From positions 62,001-126,000 of the forward strand of contig CABKMN010000001.1 in the NCBI GenBank assembly GCA_902373525.1: a stretch of 64,000 nt of DNA, written 5' to 3'. How positions within the stretch are numbered: the first letter of the stretch is position 1; each line of letters opens with the position of its first letter. The notes under the pieces were generated by a model. It ran no database searches. It was not told the DNA's origin and worked only from the letters and a program-made list of their open reading frames with translations. A program made the translations under genes and the position numbers. Origin of the DNA: an uncultured Bilophila sp. GTDB taxonomy: Bacteria > Desulfobacterota > Desulfovibrionia > Desulfovibrionales > Desulfovibrionaceae. Positions 50,018 through 58,572 of the stretch are shown here, piece by piece.

Positions 50018-50269
50018 TTACAGTGCTCCGCAACCGCCGGAGCAACCTCCCCCCCCGCAAGGGCCTCCCCCCCGCAAGGGCTTGGGCGGCATGGGACGTA
50101 CGGGTCCGACTTTAAACGGCATGGCGCCGTGTTTCAGATTGGGTGCCGAAACCAGACGTTCCGTTTCGGTGCTTCCGCATTCCGGGCATGGAGGACATGC
50201 CCCATCCGGGCTTGCCATTTCTTCAAATTGGTGTGAACAGGACGCGCAGTAAAAATCGTACATGGGCAT
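50018..50269 (-). CDS. FmdB-family zinc-ribbon protein
   Basis: 83-aa protein beginning MPMYDFYCASCSHQFE, the hallmark of the FmdB/CxxC_CXXC_SSSS family; the second knuckle is CPPCPECGSTETERL. The C-terminal third is Gly/Pro/Cys-rich (LRGGGPCGGGGCSGGCGAL), which is common in these small zinc-ribbon proteins. GGAGAG lies 6 bases before ATG. Proposed to be regulatory or metal-binding; not established. It has its own terminator immediately after the stop. Confidence 0.9.
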   Translation of the reverse strand: MPMYDFYCASCSHQFEEMASPDGACPPCPECGSTETERLVSAPNLKHGAMPFKVGPVRPMPPKPLRGGGPCGGGGCSGGCGAL

Positions 50270-50479
50270 AAGAATCTCTCCAGTCTGTCTGCTTGGGGCT
50301 TTTGATTATATAGTCAGTTTTTCACGCCTGACAAGACGCCCGAGGCCGTCTCTTTTCCCTGATTGCGGAAAAGCGCCCTGTCCGACTTGCCAAGTTGCTG
50401 TTCCTGTGCCAAACAGAGTGTGTCCGTTTTTTATACAACGACGCTTCCTCTACTCGACATTCTAAACACCGCCTGCCCT

Positions 50480-51130
50480 ATGTCATTACCGAACCGCATA
50501 TCGTATTGCTTTCCGGCCTGTGTCCTTCTGGCGCTTCTGGTCTTTTTTCTGAATGAAGCCAGAGCGCAGTCGGGTCTTCCGGAGGGGCAGCGGTCGTCGA
50601 TGGAATTGGGAACCTTGAGCGCGTCGGCCAATACCGGTGAAACGCCCAAACTCGAGTTGCGTTCGTTTACGCTTGAGACGCTCAACGACGGCGTTCACGT
50701 CAGCATGGGACTGGGGATTGAGCATATGGGAAGCGTCCGCTCCCAATTGCGGGACGGTGCGGTCATGACCTTGACCTGCAATCTGGATTTGGTACGGGTG
50801 CGCACGATCCTGTCCAATGAAATCCTGTCTTCAGAGACACGGACCTACCAGTTGCGCCATGATCTCCTTTCCCGCGAATTCATCCTGTCTTCGCCGGGAA
50901 CACCCATCGTCCGCCAAAAGCAGTTTGCGGCGCTTGTGGCTTCGGCGTGGCAGCATCTTGAATTTGTCCTCCCCATCAGGGAGCCGCTTGTTTCCGGGGA
51001 AACATACCGGGTACAGCTCAAGGTCACGCTTGAACACGCGGAAGTCCCACCGTGGCTGGAAAAGGCGCTTTTCTTCTGGTCGTGGGAAGTGACCCCGCCC
51101 CTTTCCTTCACGCAGGAATTTGTCTTCTGA
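50480..51130 (+). CDS. DUF4390-family exported protein upstream of NtrY-type kinase
   Basis: 216-aa protein. A hydrophobic N-terminus (SYCFPACVLLALLVFFLNEARA) looks like a signal peptide or anchor. The mature part is beta-rich with LELRSFTLETLNDGVHVSMGLGIEH, LRHDLLSREFIL and YRVQLKVTLEHAEVPPWLEKALFFWSWEVTPP; the pattern and the gene order before an NtrY-like kinase match DUF4390. The start is chosen at the Met before the hydrophobic segment; the frame is longer upstream. The kinase starts 11 bases after its stop. It may be a periplasmic sensor partner; unproven. Confidence 0.82.
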   Translation: MSLPNRISYCFPACVLLALLVFFLNEARAQSGLPEGQRSSMELGTLSASANTGETPKLELRSFTLETLNDGVHVSMGLGIEHMGSVRSQLRDGAVMTLTCNLDLVRVRTILSNEILSSETRTYQLRHDLLSREFILSSPGTPIVRQKQFAALVASAWQHLEFVLPIREPLVSGETYRVQLKVTLEHAEVPPWLEKALFFWSWEVTPPLSFTQEFVF

Positions 51131-51141
51131 CGAGGTCCCAT

Positions 51142-53331
51142 ATGACGGAACAGGAAAAAGTCGTTCGGATCGGAGTGCCCGACGAACGGGAACGCCGTCG
51201 CAGACGGTACGAGTTGCTGGCGGCTTTTTTCCTGTTGGTGCTGGTGCTCGGCGGAACATGGACGCAGTTGGCGCTGTACGGCGTGGACTCGTGGATGTTC
51301 ATCGCGTTGCTGAACATCAATTCCATCTTCATGCTCATCATCCTGTTCCTTGTGGCGCGGAACGTCGTCAAGCTGATCATGGAACGCCGCCGGAAGGTTT
51401 TCGGCGCTCAAATGCGGACCCGCCTCGTCGTCGTTTTCGTTTCCCTTTCCCTCATCCCCACCGTCATCATGTTCTTGGCGTCCAACCGCGTCGTCGCGAC
51501 CAGCGTCGATTATTGGTTCACGCGGCAAACCGAGAGATCGCTCCAGGCAGCTCTTGATGTCGGCCAGAGTTTCTATGCCGAGGCGGCGGCCCGCCTTCGC
51601 TCGCGTTCGGAGGCGATTGTTCAGGAAGCCACGCAGCGCAGGACGGCCTGGACAGGCAACGGCATCCGTACGCTGCTTCAGAGCAAACAGAAGGAATACG
51701 GCCTCACGCTTGTGGGAGTCGTGACGTCCCAAGGGAAGGAAAGCTACTGGCAGGCTCCGAAAGCCTTTACGGAGGGCTGGCAGGAAGCCCGAAACCGAAT
51801 CGACTGGGAACACGTCGCCAGAACGACGTTCGGTTCCCTGCTCTGGGCTACGGACGACGCGGATTATGTGATCGGCGTTTTGGCTATCGACGGAGGCCGA
51901 AACGGCTATCTGATCACGGCCGAGAGCATCGGACAGGGCTTGCTCTCCAAATTGGAAAAGATTTCCAACGGGTTCGAGGAATACGCTCAGCTCAAGCAGC
52001 TCAAGAAGCCTCTCAAGGTTTCCTTTTTGCTCATTCTCGGCGTACTGGGTATGATCACCATTTTCGGATCGGTCTGGTTCGGATTCCGGTTGTCCAAGGA
52101 ATTTACGGCTCCGATTCTCGCTCTGGCGCAGGGGACCACGCGGATCGCTCAGGGCGATCTGGATTTCAGGCTGGAGGATAAGGGCACGGACGAACTGGGC
52201 CTGCTTGTGGAATCGTTCAACCACATGGCTCGAGACCTTCAGGAAGGCCGGACGAGCCTCACACGGGCCAACACCATGTTGGCGGAGCACAACCGGTACA
52301 TCGAAACGGTGCTCGACAATATCACGACCGGCGTCATCACGCTGGACGCGGAAGGCCGCATCCTGACCATGAACAAGGCGGCCTGTTCCATTTTCGATGC
52401 TCAGGCTTCGAAACTCGAAGGAAGGAATCCCGCAGAATTCCTTCCCAGAAGTTACGCGAGCGTTTTTGTCTCCATGTTGGAGACGTTGCGTGAACACCCC
52501 GAACAGAACTGGAAGCGGCAGGAAGATTTCCTGCTTGGGGATCGAAGCTGGAAATTGATCCTGCATGCCGTAGCGCTTGCCGGTCCCGGAGGCATACGCG
52601 CCTATGTCGTGGTCGTCGAAGACATCACCGAGCTGGAAAAAATGCAGCGCATGGCGGCATGGCGTGAAGTCGCCAGACGCATCGCACACGAGATCAAGAA
52701 CCCGCTTACGCCCATCAAGCTCTCCGCCCAGCGTCTGGATCGCAAGTTCGGAAAGCAGATAGAGGACCCCGCCTTCGGGCAGTGTACGGATTTGATCGTC
52801 AAGCAGGTTGAGCGGTTGCAGGATATGGTTCAGGAGTTCTCCGCTTTTGCGAAACTCCCGGAAGTGCAGCTTGCGCCGGGCGATGTCGCTCCGTTGCTTG
52901 AGGAACTGGTTTCGCTTTTCAGAACCAGCCACAACACGGTGACGTGGGATTTGCACCTGCCTGAACGCCTTCCCCCGATTGCCTTGGATGCCGCCGCATT
53001 GCACCGCGCCCTGCTCAATATTTTTACGAACGCGGCGGAAGCGCTTGAAACCCTGCCTGTGGAAACGCCCAAGCGCGTGCGCATTACGGCGGTACACGAC
53101 CGAGGACGGGGAAGCCTGCGCCTGATCGTTTCCGACAACGGGCCCGGCTTGTTGGCGGAAGAACGCGAACGGATGTTCGAGCCCTACTTCTCGCGCAAGA
53201 AAGGTGGTACAGGGTTAGGGCTGGCCATCGTCAAATCCATTGTTGCGGATCATCGCGGAACGATCCGGGCTGTGAGCGCCCAAGGCGGGGGGACTTCGAT
53301 GGTTCTTGAATTTCCTCTCTTCCGGGCCTGA
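51142..53331 (+). CDS. NtrY-like membrane sensor histidine kinase
   Basis: 729-aa inner-membrane kinase. Three N-terminal hydrophobic helices (ELLAAFFLLVLVLGGTW, MFIALLNINSIFMLIILFLVA, RLVVVFVSLSLIPTVIMFLA), a periplasmic region of about 160 residues, a further helix (VSFLLILGVLGMITIFGSVWF), HAMP (ILALAQGTTRIAQGDLDFRLE), PAS (VLDNITTGVITLDAEGRILTMN), then HisKA with the acceptor His near residue 516 in RRIAHEIKNPLTPIKLSAQRL. HATPase_c has NIFTNAAEAL, VSDNGPGLL and GTGLGLAIVKSIV. The start is at MTEQEKVVRIG with GAGG upstream. NtrX, the usual sigma-54 response regulator partner, is not downstream: a terminator follows at once. Confidence 0.93.
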   Translation: MTEQEKVVRIGVPDERERRRRRYELLAAFFLLVLVLGGTWTQLALYGVDSWMFIALLNINSIFMLIILFLVARNVVKLIMERRRKVFGAQMRTRLVVVFVSLSLIPTVIMFLASNRVVATSVDYWFTRQTERSLQAALDVGQSFYAEAAARLRSRSEAIVQEATQRRTAWTGNGIRTLLQSKQKEYGLTLVGVVTSQGKESYWQAPKAFTEGWQEARNRIDWEHVARTTFGSLLWATDDADYVIGVLAIDGGRNGYLITAESIGQGLLSKLEKISNGFEEYAQLKQLKKPLKVSFLLILGVLGMITIFGSVWFGFRLSKEFTAPILALAQGTTRIAQGDLDFRLEDKGTDELGLLVESFNHMARDLQEGRTSLTRANTMLAEHNRYIETVLDNITTGVITLDAEGRILTMNKAACSIFDAQASKLEGRNPAEFLPRSYASVFVSMLETLREHPEQNWKRQEDFLLGDRSWKLILHAVALAGPGGIRAYVVVVEDITELEKMQRMAAWREVARRIAHEIKNPLTPIKLSAQRLDRKFGKQIEDPAFGQCTDLIVKQVERLQDMVQEFSAFAKLPEVQLAPGDVAPLLEELVSLFRTSHNTVTWDLHLPERLPPIALDAAALHRALLNIFTNAAEALETLPVETPKRVRITAVHDRGRGSLRLIVSDNGPGLLAEERERMFEPYFSRKKGGTGLGLAIVKSIVADHRGTIRAVSAQGGGTSMVLEFPLFRA

Positions 53332-53353
53332 CGCGGCAGCGGATAACATATAG

Positions 53354-53393
53354 AAAAACAACACTGCCCAATTGGTGGCGCAGTGTTGTTTTT
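53354..53393. terminator. bidirectional terminator after the NtrY-like gene
   Basis: AAAAACAACACTG (53354-53366) pairs perfectly with CAGTGTTGTTTTT (53381-53393), 22 bases after the kinase stop. T-rich on the plus strand; the A-run gives a T-run on the minus strand. Confidence 0.9.
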
Positions 53394-53410
53394 CTTTTGG
53401 GTGTGTTTCG

Positions 53411-53440
53411 TATAAAATTTACATAACTAATAAAATTATG
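53411..53440 (+). repeat. CATAA/TTATG element, copy C
   Basis: TAAAATTTACATAA followed after nine bases by TTATG, in an AT-rich island between the convergent NtrY-like and lipoprotein genes. It is the closest match to copy D. Confidence 0.5.
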
Positions 53441-53480
53441 GGAATAACATCAAACGTACCATGTGATGCCGCAAACGCTT

Positions 53481-53843
53481 TTATTGATCTTTCAGTCGAG
53501 GATCATCTTTGTTTACACAGGCAAACGTCAATTCGGCCATTCCACCGCGCCATGTCGTCTGGGACGTCAGGTTGTCAATGTAGACTTCCTTATTGATGCT
53601 GTCACAGGCCTGTTTCGCCTGCGTGACCACATACTCTCTGGCCCCGGCGGTCCCGCCCTGATAGGTCATCAATTCAACGGACAGCGTATGCAGTTCTCCA
53701 TCCGTGGCAGGAGAACTCTCGCCTCCCGATGTCGGCATTTCCGTTGCGGCGTCGGAACCGCTTTCGGGGGTTCCCGCATCGTTGTACGCGGCACAACCGG
53801 AGATCAACACCAAGGAAGCCACAATCACACCAAGTCGTTTCAT
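53481..53843 (-). CDS. small lipoprotein of unknown function
   Basis: 120-aa protein. Signal peptide MKRLGVIVASLVLISGC with a lipobox (LISG|C17), so lipid attachment at Cys17 is expected. The mature part begins with a Ser/Thr/Glu/Gly-rich linker, then a small domain with LHTLSVELMTYQGGTAGAREYVV and two further cysteines (QACDSI, FACVNKD) that could pair. I do not recognise a family. AGGA lies 8 bases before ATG. A longer upstream frame exists but lacks a signal. TTGACA on the minus strand at 53993-53988 may be its -35 element, with a poor -10. Confidence 0.8.
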   Translation of the reverse strand: MKRLGVIVASLVLISGCAAYNDAGTPESGSDAATEMPTSGGESSPATDGELHTLSVELMTYQGGTAGAREYVVTQAKQACDSINKEVYIDNLTSQTTWRGGMAELTFACVNKDDPRLKDQ

Positions 53844-54202
53844 AGCATCATCCTGTTCTCTCAAAGGAATGTAAACCCTCCCCTTCCGCAGCTTCCGGAG
53901 GTATGGTTCCCAACCTCTCGGCATCAAGGGAGCTCCCTGTAGGCCCGTCCAAAATTCATACGGTTACGGTATAAAAAATAGATGCGTTGTCAAGTGTTCT
54001 CAAGACAAAACCGTTTGAGGAAACGCTCCAGTGCACCCGCCGGGCAGCCGTTTTGCAGGCGGGAACGACGGCGGGCTGACCTCCGGGACCGCTTCAAATA
54101 AGACGATCTATAATTGAATCAAGTAGATAACTTTCCTATCCCGGATGAGAGATATCTCGTGGCGCTTGGCAGTGGGCCCTCACTCTCAATGGAGATAGGA
54201 TC
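53844..54202. other. lipoprotein-adiC divergent intergenic region
   Basis: 359 bases. It holds possible promoter parts for both genes (TTGACA on the minus strand at 53993-53988; TATAAT on the plus strand at 54109-54114 without a good -35) and the palindrome GAGATATCTC at 54149-54158. No gene is seen. Confidence 0.45.
54109..54158 (+). promoter_or_regulatory. adiC promoter region candidate
   Basis: Perfect -10 hexamer TATAAT (54109-54114) with no convincing -35 at 16-18 bases, which suggests activator dependence. About 35 bases downstream lies the 10-bp palindrome GAGATATCTC (54149-54158), between the start region and the gene. Confidence 0.35.
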
Positions 54203-55738
54203 ATGGCTCAGGATGATAGCAACAAAATAGGTGTCGTTGCTGCTACCCTCATGGTGGCGGGCAACATGATGGGTTCGGGCGTATTCATGCTGCCCGCCAA
54301 TCTGGCGGGAATCGGCAGCATCGCCCTTCTTGGCTGGTTGATAACCTGCGTGGGGGCCATTGCGTTGGCCCTGACCTTCGCGAAACTGGCGTCCATCGAT
54401 CCGGCTGCGGGTGGCCCGTATGCCTATACCCGAAAAGCGTTCGGCGATTACATGGGGTATCAGACCAACCTGATTTACTGGTTGGCGAACGTGATCGGCA
54501 ACGTCGGGCTGGCGGTGGCGGGGATCGGATACCTGACCCACTTTTTCCCTACGCTGAAAAACCCTCTCGTCTTCGCGTTGGCGCAGATATTCGTTATCTG
54601 GCTGTTCACCTACGCCAACATGCTCGGCCCCAAACTGGTCGGGCGCGTGCAGTCCGTCACAACGCTCTTCGCGTTGTTTCCCATTCTGGGGATGGCGATC
54701 CTCGGCTGGTTCTGGTTCAGCAAGGATACCTACATGGCGGGTTGGAACGTCACCGGTCAGAGTGACGTCCGGGCCATCAGCGAAACGCTGAACTTTACGC
54801 TGTGGGCGTTCATCGGCGTGGAGAGCGCTTCCGTATCCGCCGGTGTGGTCAAGAATCCCCGGCGCAACGTCCCCATCGCCACGGTGGGGGGCGTCATCCT
54901 CGCCGCCGTATGCTATGTGCTGAGTTCTTCAGTGATCATGGGCATGATCCCAAGCAAGGCGCTGGCGGTTTCCTCCGCGCCCTTTGCGGACGCGGCCAGA
55001 TTGGCGCTCGGCGACACCGCCGCGAATATCGTGGCTGTGTGCGCCGCCATCGGGTGTCTGGGTTCGCTCGCCGGCTGGACGCTGCTGGTCGGGCAAAGCG
55101 CCAAGGCCGCTGCGGATGACGGGCTCTTTCAGAACGTCTTTTCCCGCGTCAACGGTAAGGGAGTCCCCTCGGCGGGGCTGGGAATCGTCGCCGTACTCAT
55201 GACGTTGCAGGTTCTGGCGACCATGTCGCCCACCGCAAGTCAGCAATTCGGCAAACTGGCGTCCATCGCGGTCATCATGACGTTACTGCCGTACATCTAT
55301 TCCTGCATTTCCATCAAGGTGCTCGGCTATCGGGAACTTCCCCCCAACCAGTACGCCGTCTATACCGTCATCGGGCTGGTCGGCGCCATCTACAGTCTGA
55401 CGGCGCTGCTCGGTTCCGACGGCGAACAGACCCGCTGGTCCCTGATCTTCGTCATCTCCACCATCGTATTCTACTCGGCGGCCATCACGCGCAAGCGCGA
55501 GATAGAAGAAAAGCACATCCATCCCGGCGGGATATCTCCTCGCTGGGTTCGTTATATCGCATTGACAATTACCGTGCTCGTCCTCATCGCCACGTTCTGG
55601 ATTTCGGTCGGCCAGCATGAGCATCTTACCTTGAGACGCAGGGCCGCCATGCCGGGCATCCTGAAGGAACAGATCATGGACAAGGCTCCGGCCACCATCC
55701 CGGCACAGGTTCCGGCTTCCGAAGGCGCTGCGCACTGA
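54203..55738 (+). CDS. adiC: arginine/agmatine antiporter AdiC
   Basis: 511-aa inner-membrane APC-superfamily exchanger with about 12 transmembrane helices. It follows E. coli AdiC closely along its length: LMVAGNMMGSGVFMLPANLA at residues 16-35 (the GSG helix break of the substrate site), PAAGGPYAYTRKAFG, NFTLWAFIGVESASVSAGVV with the Trp equivalent to W202, and GCLGSLAGWTLLVGQSAKAA with the Trp equivalent to W293. GGAGATAGG lies upstream of ATG. It is about 65 residues longer than AdiC because of a charged C-terminal tail with an extra hydrophobic segment. Followed after 38 bases by the decarboxylase, as expected for arginine-dependent acid resistance. Confidence 0.9.
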   Translation: MAQDDSNKIGVVAATLMVAGNMMGSGVFMLPANLAGIGSIALLGWLITCVGAIALALTFAKLASIDPAAGGPYAYTRKAFGDYMGYQTNLIYWLANVIGNVGLAVAGIGYLTHFFPTLKNPLVFALAQIFVIWLFTYANMLGPKLVGRVQSVTTLFALFPILGMAILGWFWFSKDTYMAGWNVTGQSDVRAISETLNFTLWAFIGVESASVSAGVVKNPRRNVPIATVGGVILAAVCYVLSSSVIMGMIPSKALAVSSAPFADAARLALGDTAANIVAVCAAIGCLGSLAGWTLLVGQSAKAAADDGLFQNVFSRVNGKGVPSAGLGIVAVLMTLQVLATMSPTASQQFGKLASIAVIMTLLPYIYSCISIKVLGYRELPPNQYAVYTVIGLVGAIYSLTALLGSDGEQTRWSLIFVISTIVFYSAAITRKREIEEKHIHPGGISPRWVRYIALTITVLVLIATFWISVGQHEHLTLRRRAAMPGILKEQIMDKAPATIPAQVPASEGAAH

Positions 55739-55776
55739 TTTTGCGGGTTCATCACTGTAACGGATAAGGAGTTCTT

Positions 55777-58068
55777 ATGATTTCAAACGATTTGCAAAAA
55801 CTGGGCATGAAGGTGTTGATGGCGCACCGTGCCTGCAAGACGGATTCCGCAGCCGGGCGCGTTCTCAGGGAACTGGGCGAACAGCTTGTGAAAGACGGCA
55901 TCGACCTGTTGGCCGCTGCGAATACCTTTGACGCCACAGCCCTGATCCAGTCCGAACCGCTCATTCAGGCCCTTCTCCTCGATTGGGATTTGGAGGATGA
56001 CGAGCACCACTCGGCCATGCGTGTTCTGGCGGCATTGCGGAACAGAAACCACAGCATGCCCGTATTCCTTTTCACCGATCGCGAAAACGCCGCGCAGATT
56101 CCTCTGTCGGTCCTGCGTCAGACCAACGACTTCATCTGGCTGTTTGAAGATACGGCGGGATTCATTGCCGGGCGCATCCTCGCAGCGGTCCGCGCGTACA
56201 GGGGGCGCATGCTGCCTCCCATGTTTTCCGCGCTGGCGAAGTTTTCGCAGGTTCACGAATACTCATGGCACACGCCGGGGCACACCGGGGGCACCGCATT
56301 CATGAAATCTCCTGCGGGTCGGGCGTTCTTCGACTTCTTCGGAGAAAACATCTTCCGTTCGGACCTGTCCATTTCGGTCGGCGAACTGGGGTCCCTCCTC
56401 GATCACTCCGGTCCCATCGGCGAGGGGGAAAAATACGCGGCCACCGTTTTCGGCGCGCACAGGACATACTGCGTAACGAACGGCTCTTCGACTTCGAACA
56501 GGGTTATCCTCATGGCCAGCGTCACCCGCGATCAGGTGGCGCTGTGCGACCGGAACTGTCACAAGTCCATCGAACACGCGATCACCATGTCCGGGGCCAT
56601 TCCCACCTATATGTTGCCGTCGCGGAACCACTACGGGCTGATCGGCCCCATCCCGCCCTCCCGCCTGACGCCGGAAGCCGTGCGGCAATCCGTCAGGAAA
56701 AACAAACTGGTGCATGAAGGCATCGACCCGGCTCCCGTTCACGCCATCGTTACCAACTCGACCTATGACGGTCTGTGCTACAACGTCAAACGGGTTGAGG
56801 AACTGCTCGGGCAAAGCGTCGATCGGCTGCACTTCGATGAGGCGTGGTACGGCTATGCCCGCTTCAACCCTCTTTATATGGATCGCTTCGCCATGCACGG
56901 CGCTCCTGAGGAGCACGATGAACGCAGGCCGACCGTGTTTGCCACGCAGTCAACGCACAAATTGCTGGCGGCCTTTTCTCAGGCGTCGATGATCCACATC
57001 CGCGAAGGCAGAAACCCCATTGAGCACAATCGGTTCAATGAAGCCTTCATGATGCACGCCTCTACGTCTCCCAACTACGCGATCATCGCTTCCAACGACA
57101 TCAGCGCTTCCATGATGGACGGTGCCGGAGGCAAAGCCCTGACCGACGAATCGATCCGCGAGGCCGTGGCCTTCCGTTGCCTCATCGCCCGCCTGAACAC
57201 GGAATTCGCGGAACAGGGTCAATGGTTCGTCAATGTCTGGCAGCCTGACGTGATCCGCGAACAGAACGGCACCGCCGTACCGTTCCACCGGATCGACGAA
57301 AAAAAGCTGGCCTCCGATCCCGCATACTGGGTCCTGCGTCCCAATGCCGGTTGGCATGGATTCGGGGACATTGAGGACGGATTCTGCATGCTGGACCCCA
57401 TCAAGGTCTCGGTGACCACGCCGGGGGTAGGCCTCGACGGCGGTTTGCAGGCCGACGGCATTCCCGCCACCATCCTGACGGCGTATCTGGACCAGCAAGG
57501 TATCGTCGTTGAAAAAACGACCGACTTCACCATTCTGTTCCTCTTCTCCATCGGCATCACCAAGGGCAAATGGGGAACGCTGGTTGACGCGCTGCTCAAG
57601 TTCAAACAGGCATATGATCGCAATATGCCGCTGACGCGCGTGCTGCCTCGGCTTGTTGCCGCCCACCCGGAACGCTATGGAAAGATGGGCCTGAAGGAAC
57701 TTGCCCAATCCATGTTTGCGGCGATGAAAACCCTGCGCACGACCAACCTGCTCTCGGAAGCCTTTTCCGTACTTCCCGAACCGGAACTCACCCCGACACG
57801 GGCATATGAGGAGCTGGTCAAGAACAACATTGAACGCCTTACGCTCGACCGCATGGCGGATCGGACCGTGGCAACGGGCGTCGTCCCCTACCCTCCGGGA
57901 ATCCCGTTGCTGATGCCCGGCGAAAAAGTGGGGCCCGCTGACGGTCCTGTCTTGGGATATCTCAAGGCATTGGAAGCCTTTGACGTACGATTTCCCGGAT
58001 TTGAGCACGATACGCACGGTGTGGAAAACGAAAACGGGCGCTATGTCATCAGCTGCCTGAAACAATAA
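55777..58068 (+). CDS. adiA: PLP-dependent arginine decarboxylase, biodegradative (AdiA-like)
   Basis: 763-aa fold-type I basic amino acid decarboxylase. Order: N-terminal wing/receiver-like domain (1-150), then PLP domain with HTPGHTGGTAFMKSPAG near residue 165, GSSTSNRVI, HFDEAWYGYARFNP and the PLP lysine K395 in QSTHKLLAAFSQASMIH. SMMDGAGGKALTDE, KTTDFTILFLFSIGITKGKWGTLV and YPPGIPLLMPGEK resemble AdiA more than lysine decarboxylase, and the AdiC neighbour supports arginine. It consumes a proton and releases CO2 plus agmatine. AAGGAG precedes ATG. Lysine as the true substrate is the main alternative. Confidence 0.88.
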   Translation: MISNDLQKLGMKVLMAHRACKTDSAAGRVLRELGEQLVKDGIDLLAAANTFDATALIQSEPLIQALLLDWDLEDDEHHSAMRVLAALRNRNHSMPVFLFTDRENAAQIPLSVLRQTNDFIWLFEDTAGFIAGRILAAVRAYRGRMLPPMFSALAKFSQVHEYSWHTPGHTGGTAFMKSPAGRAFFDFFGENIFRSDLSISVGELGSLLDHSGPIGEGEKYAATVFGAHRTYCVTNGSSTSNRVILMASVTRDQVALCDRNCHKSIEHAITMSGAIPTYMLPSRNHYGLIGPIPPSRLTPEAVRQSVRKNKLVHEGIDPAPVHAIVTNSTYDGLCYNVKRVEELLGQSVDRLHFDEAWYGYARFNPLYMDRFAMHGAPEEHDERRPTVFATQSTHKLLAAFSQASMIHIREGRNPIEHNRFNEAFMMHASTSPNYAIIASNDISASMMDGAGGKALTDESIREAVAFRCLIARLNTEFAEQGQWFVNVWQPDVIREQNGTAVPFHRIDEKKLASDPAYWVLRPNAGWHGFGDIEDGFCMLDPIKVSVTTPGVGLDGGLQADGIPATILTAYLDQQGIVVEKTTDFTILFLFSIGITKGKWGTLVDALLKFKQAYDRNMPLTRVLPRLVAAHPERYGKMGLKELAQSMFAAMKTLRTTNLLSEAFSVLPEPELTPTRAYEELVKNNIERLTLDRMADRTVATGVVPYPPGIPLLMPGEKVGPADGPVLGYLKALEAFDVRFPGFEHDTHGVENENGRYVISCLKQ

Positions 58069-58572
58069 ATCGTACGGCTGCAAACGGGGTGAAGTTAGCT
58101 GTTGGTTGGCTTTGCCTCGTTTGTAGATGTTTGGGAAGTAAAATTTACATAAATAAAACGATTATGAGTTAACGATGTAATGCCTTTGAAAGCACACCCG
58201 CAAGACTCCCCTTTCGACCGTATTTCAGTGACCCGATCCCGCCCCACCATACCGCTTTCGTCAAAAAAGACGCCGTTTCAGTTTCGCATCTTGCCTTGTA
58301 TTGTAGCTAGATAGCCTCTATACGCGCCAAAGTTTCCGCAAAAACCGGTGTACAACTCCCCTCCGGATGTATTATACTCTACCAATAGTTTGTTTCTTAT
58401 CGCTTTTTTCTAAAAAAGCCCAATCTTGGATGAATCTTCCGAAAAGCCCGCTCAGGGGAACCTCTACCCGACGGAAACGGATCGGCTTGCCGATCGTCGG
58501 GGACGGCTTTGCGGTCTTTGACGAAGACTCATGATAACATCGCCAGCAGCTGGCATCATGGAGGAAGAGATC
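58069..58572. other. adiA-nhaC intergenic region
   Basis: 504 bases. It contains the fourth CATAA/TTATG element (58141-58166) just after adiA, then about 350 bases of A/T-richer sequence with weak promoter-like pieces such as TTGTAT-17-TATACG near 58298. I see no clear terminator after adiA and no gene. Confidence 0.45.
58141..58166 (+). repeat. CATAA/TTATG element, copy D
   Basis: AAATTTACATAA followed after nine bases by TTATG, 75 bases after the adiA stop. The 60 bases before it are G/T-rich on this strand, as at copies A and B. Confidence 0.5.
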
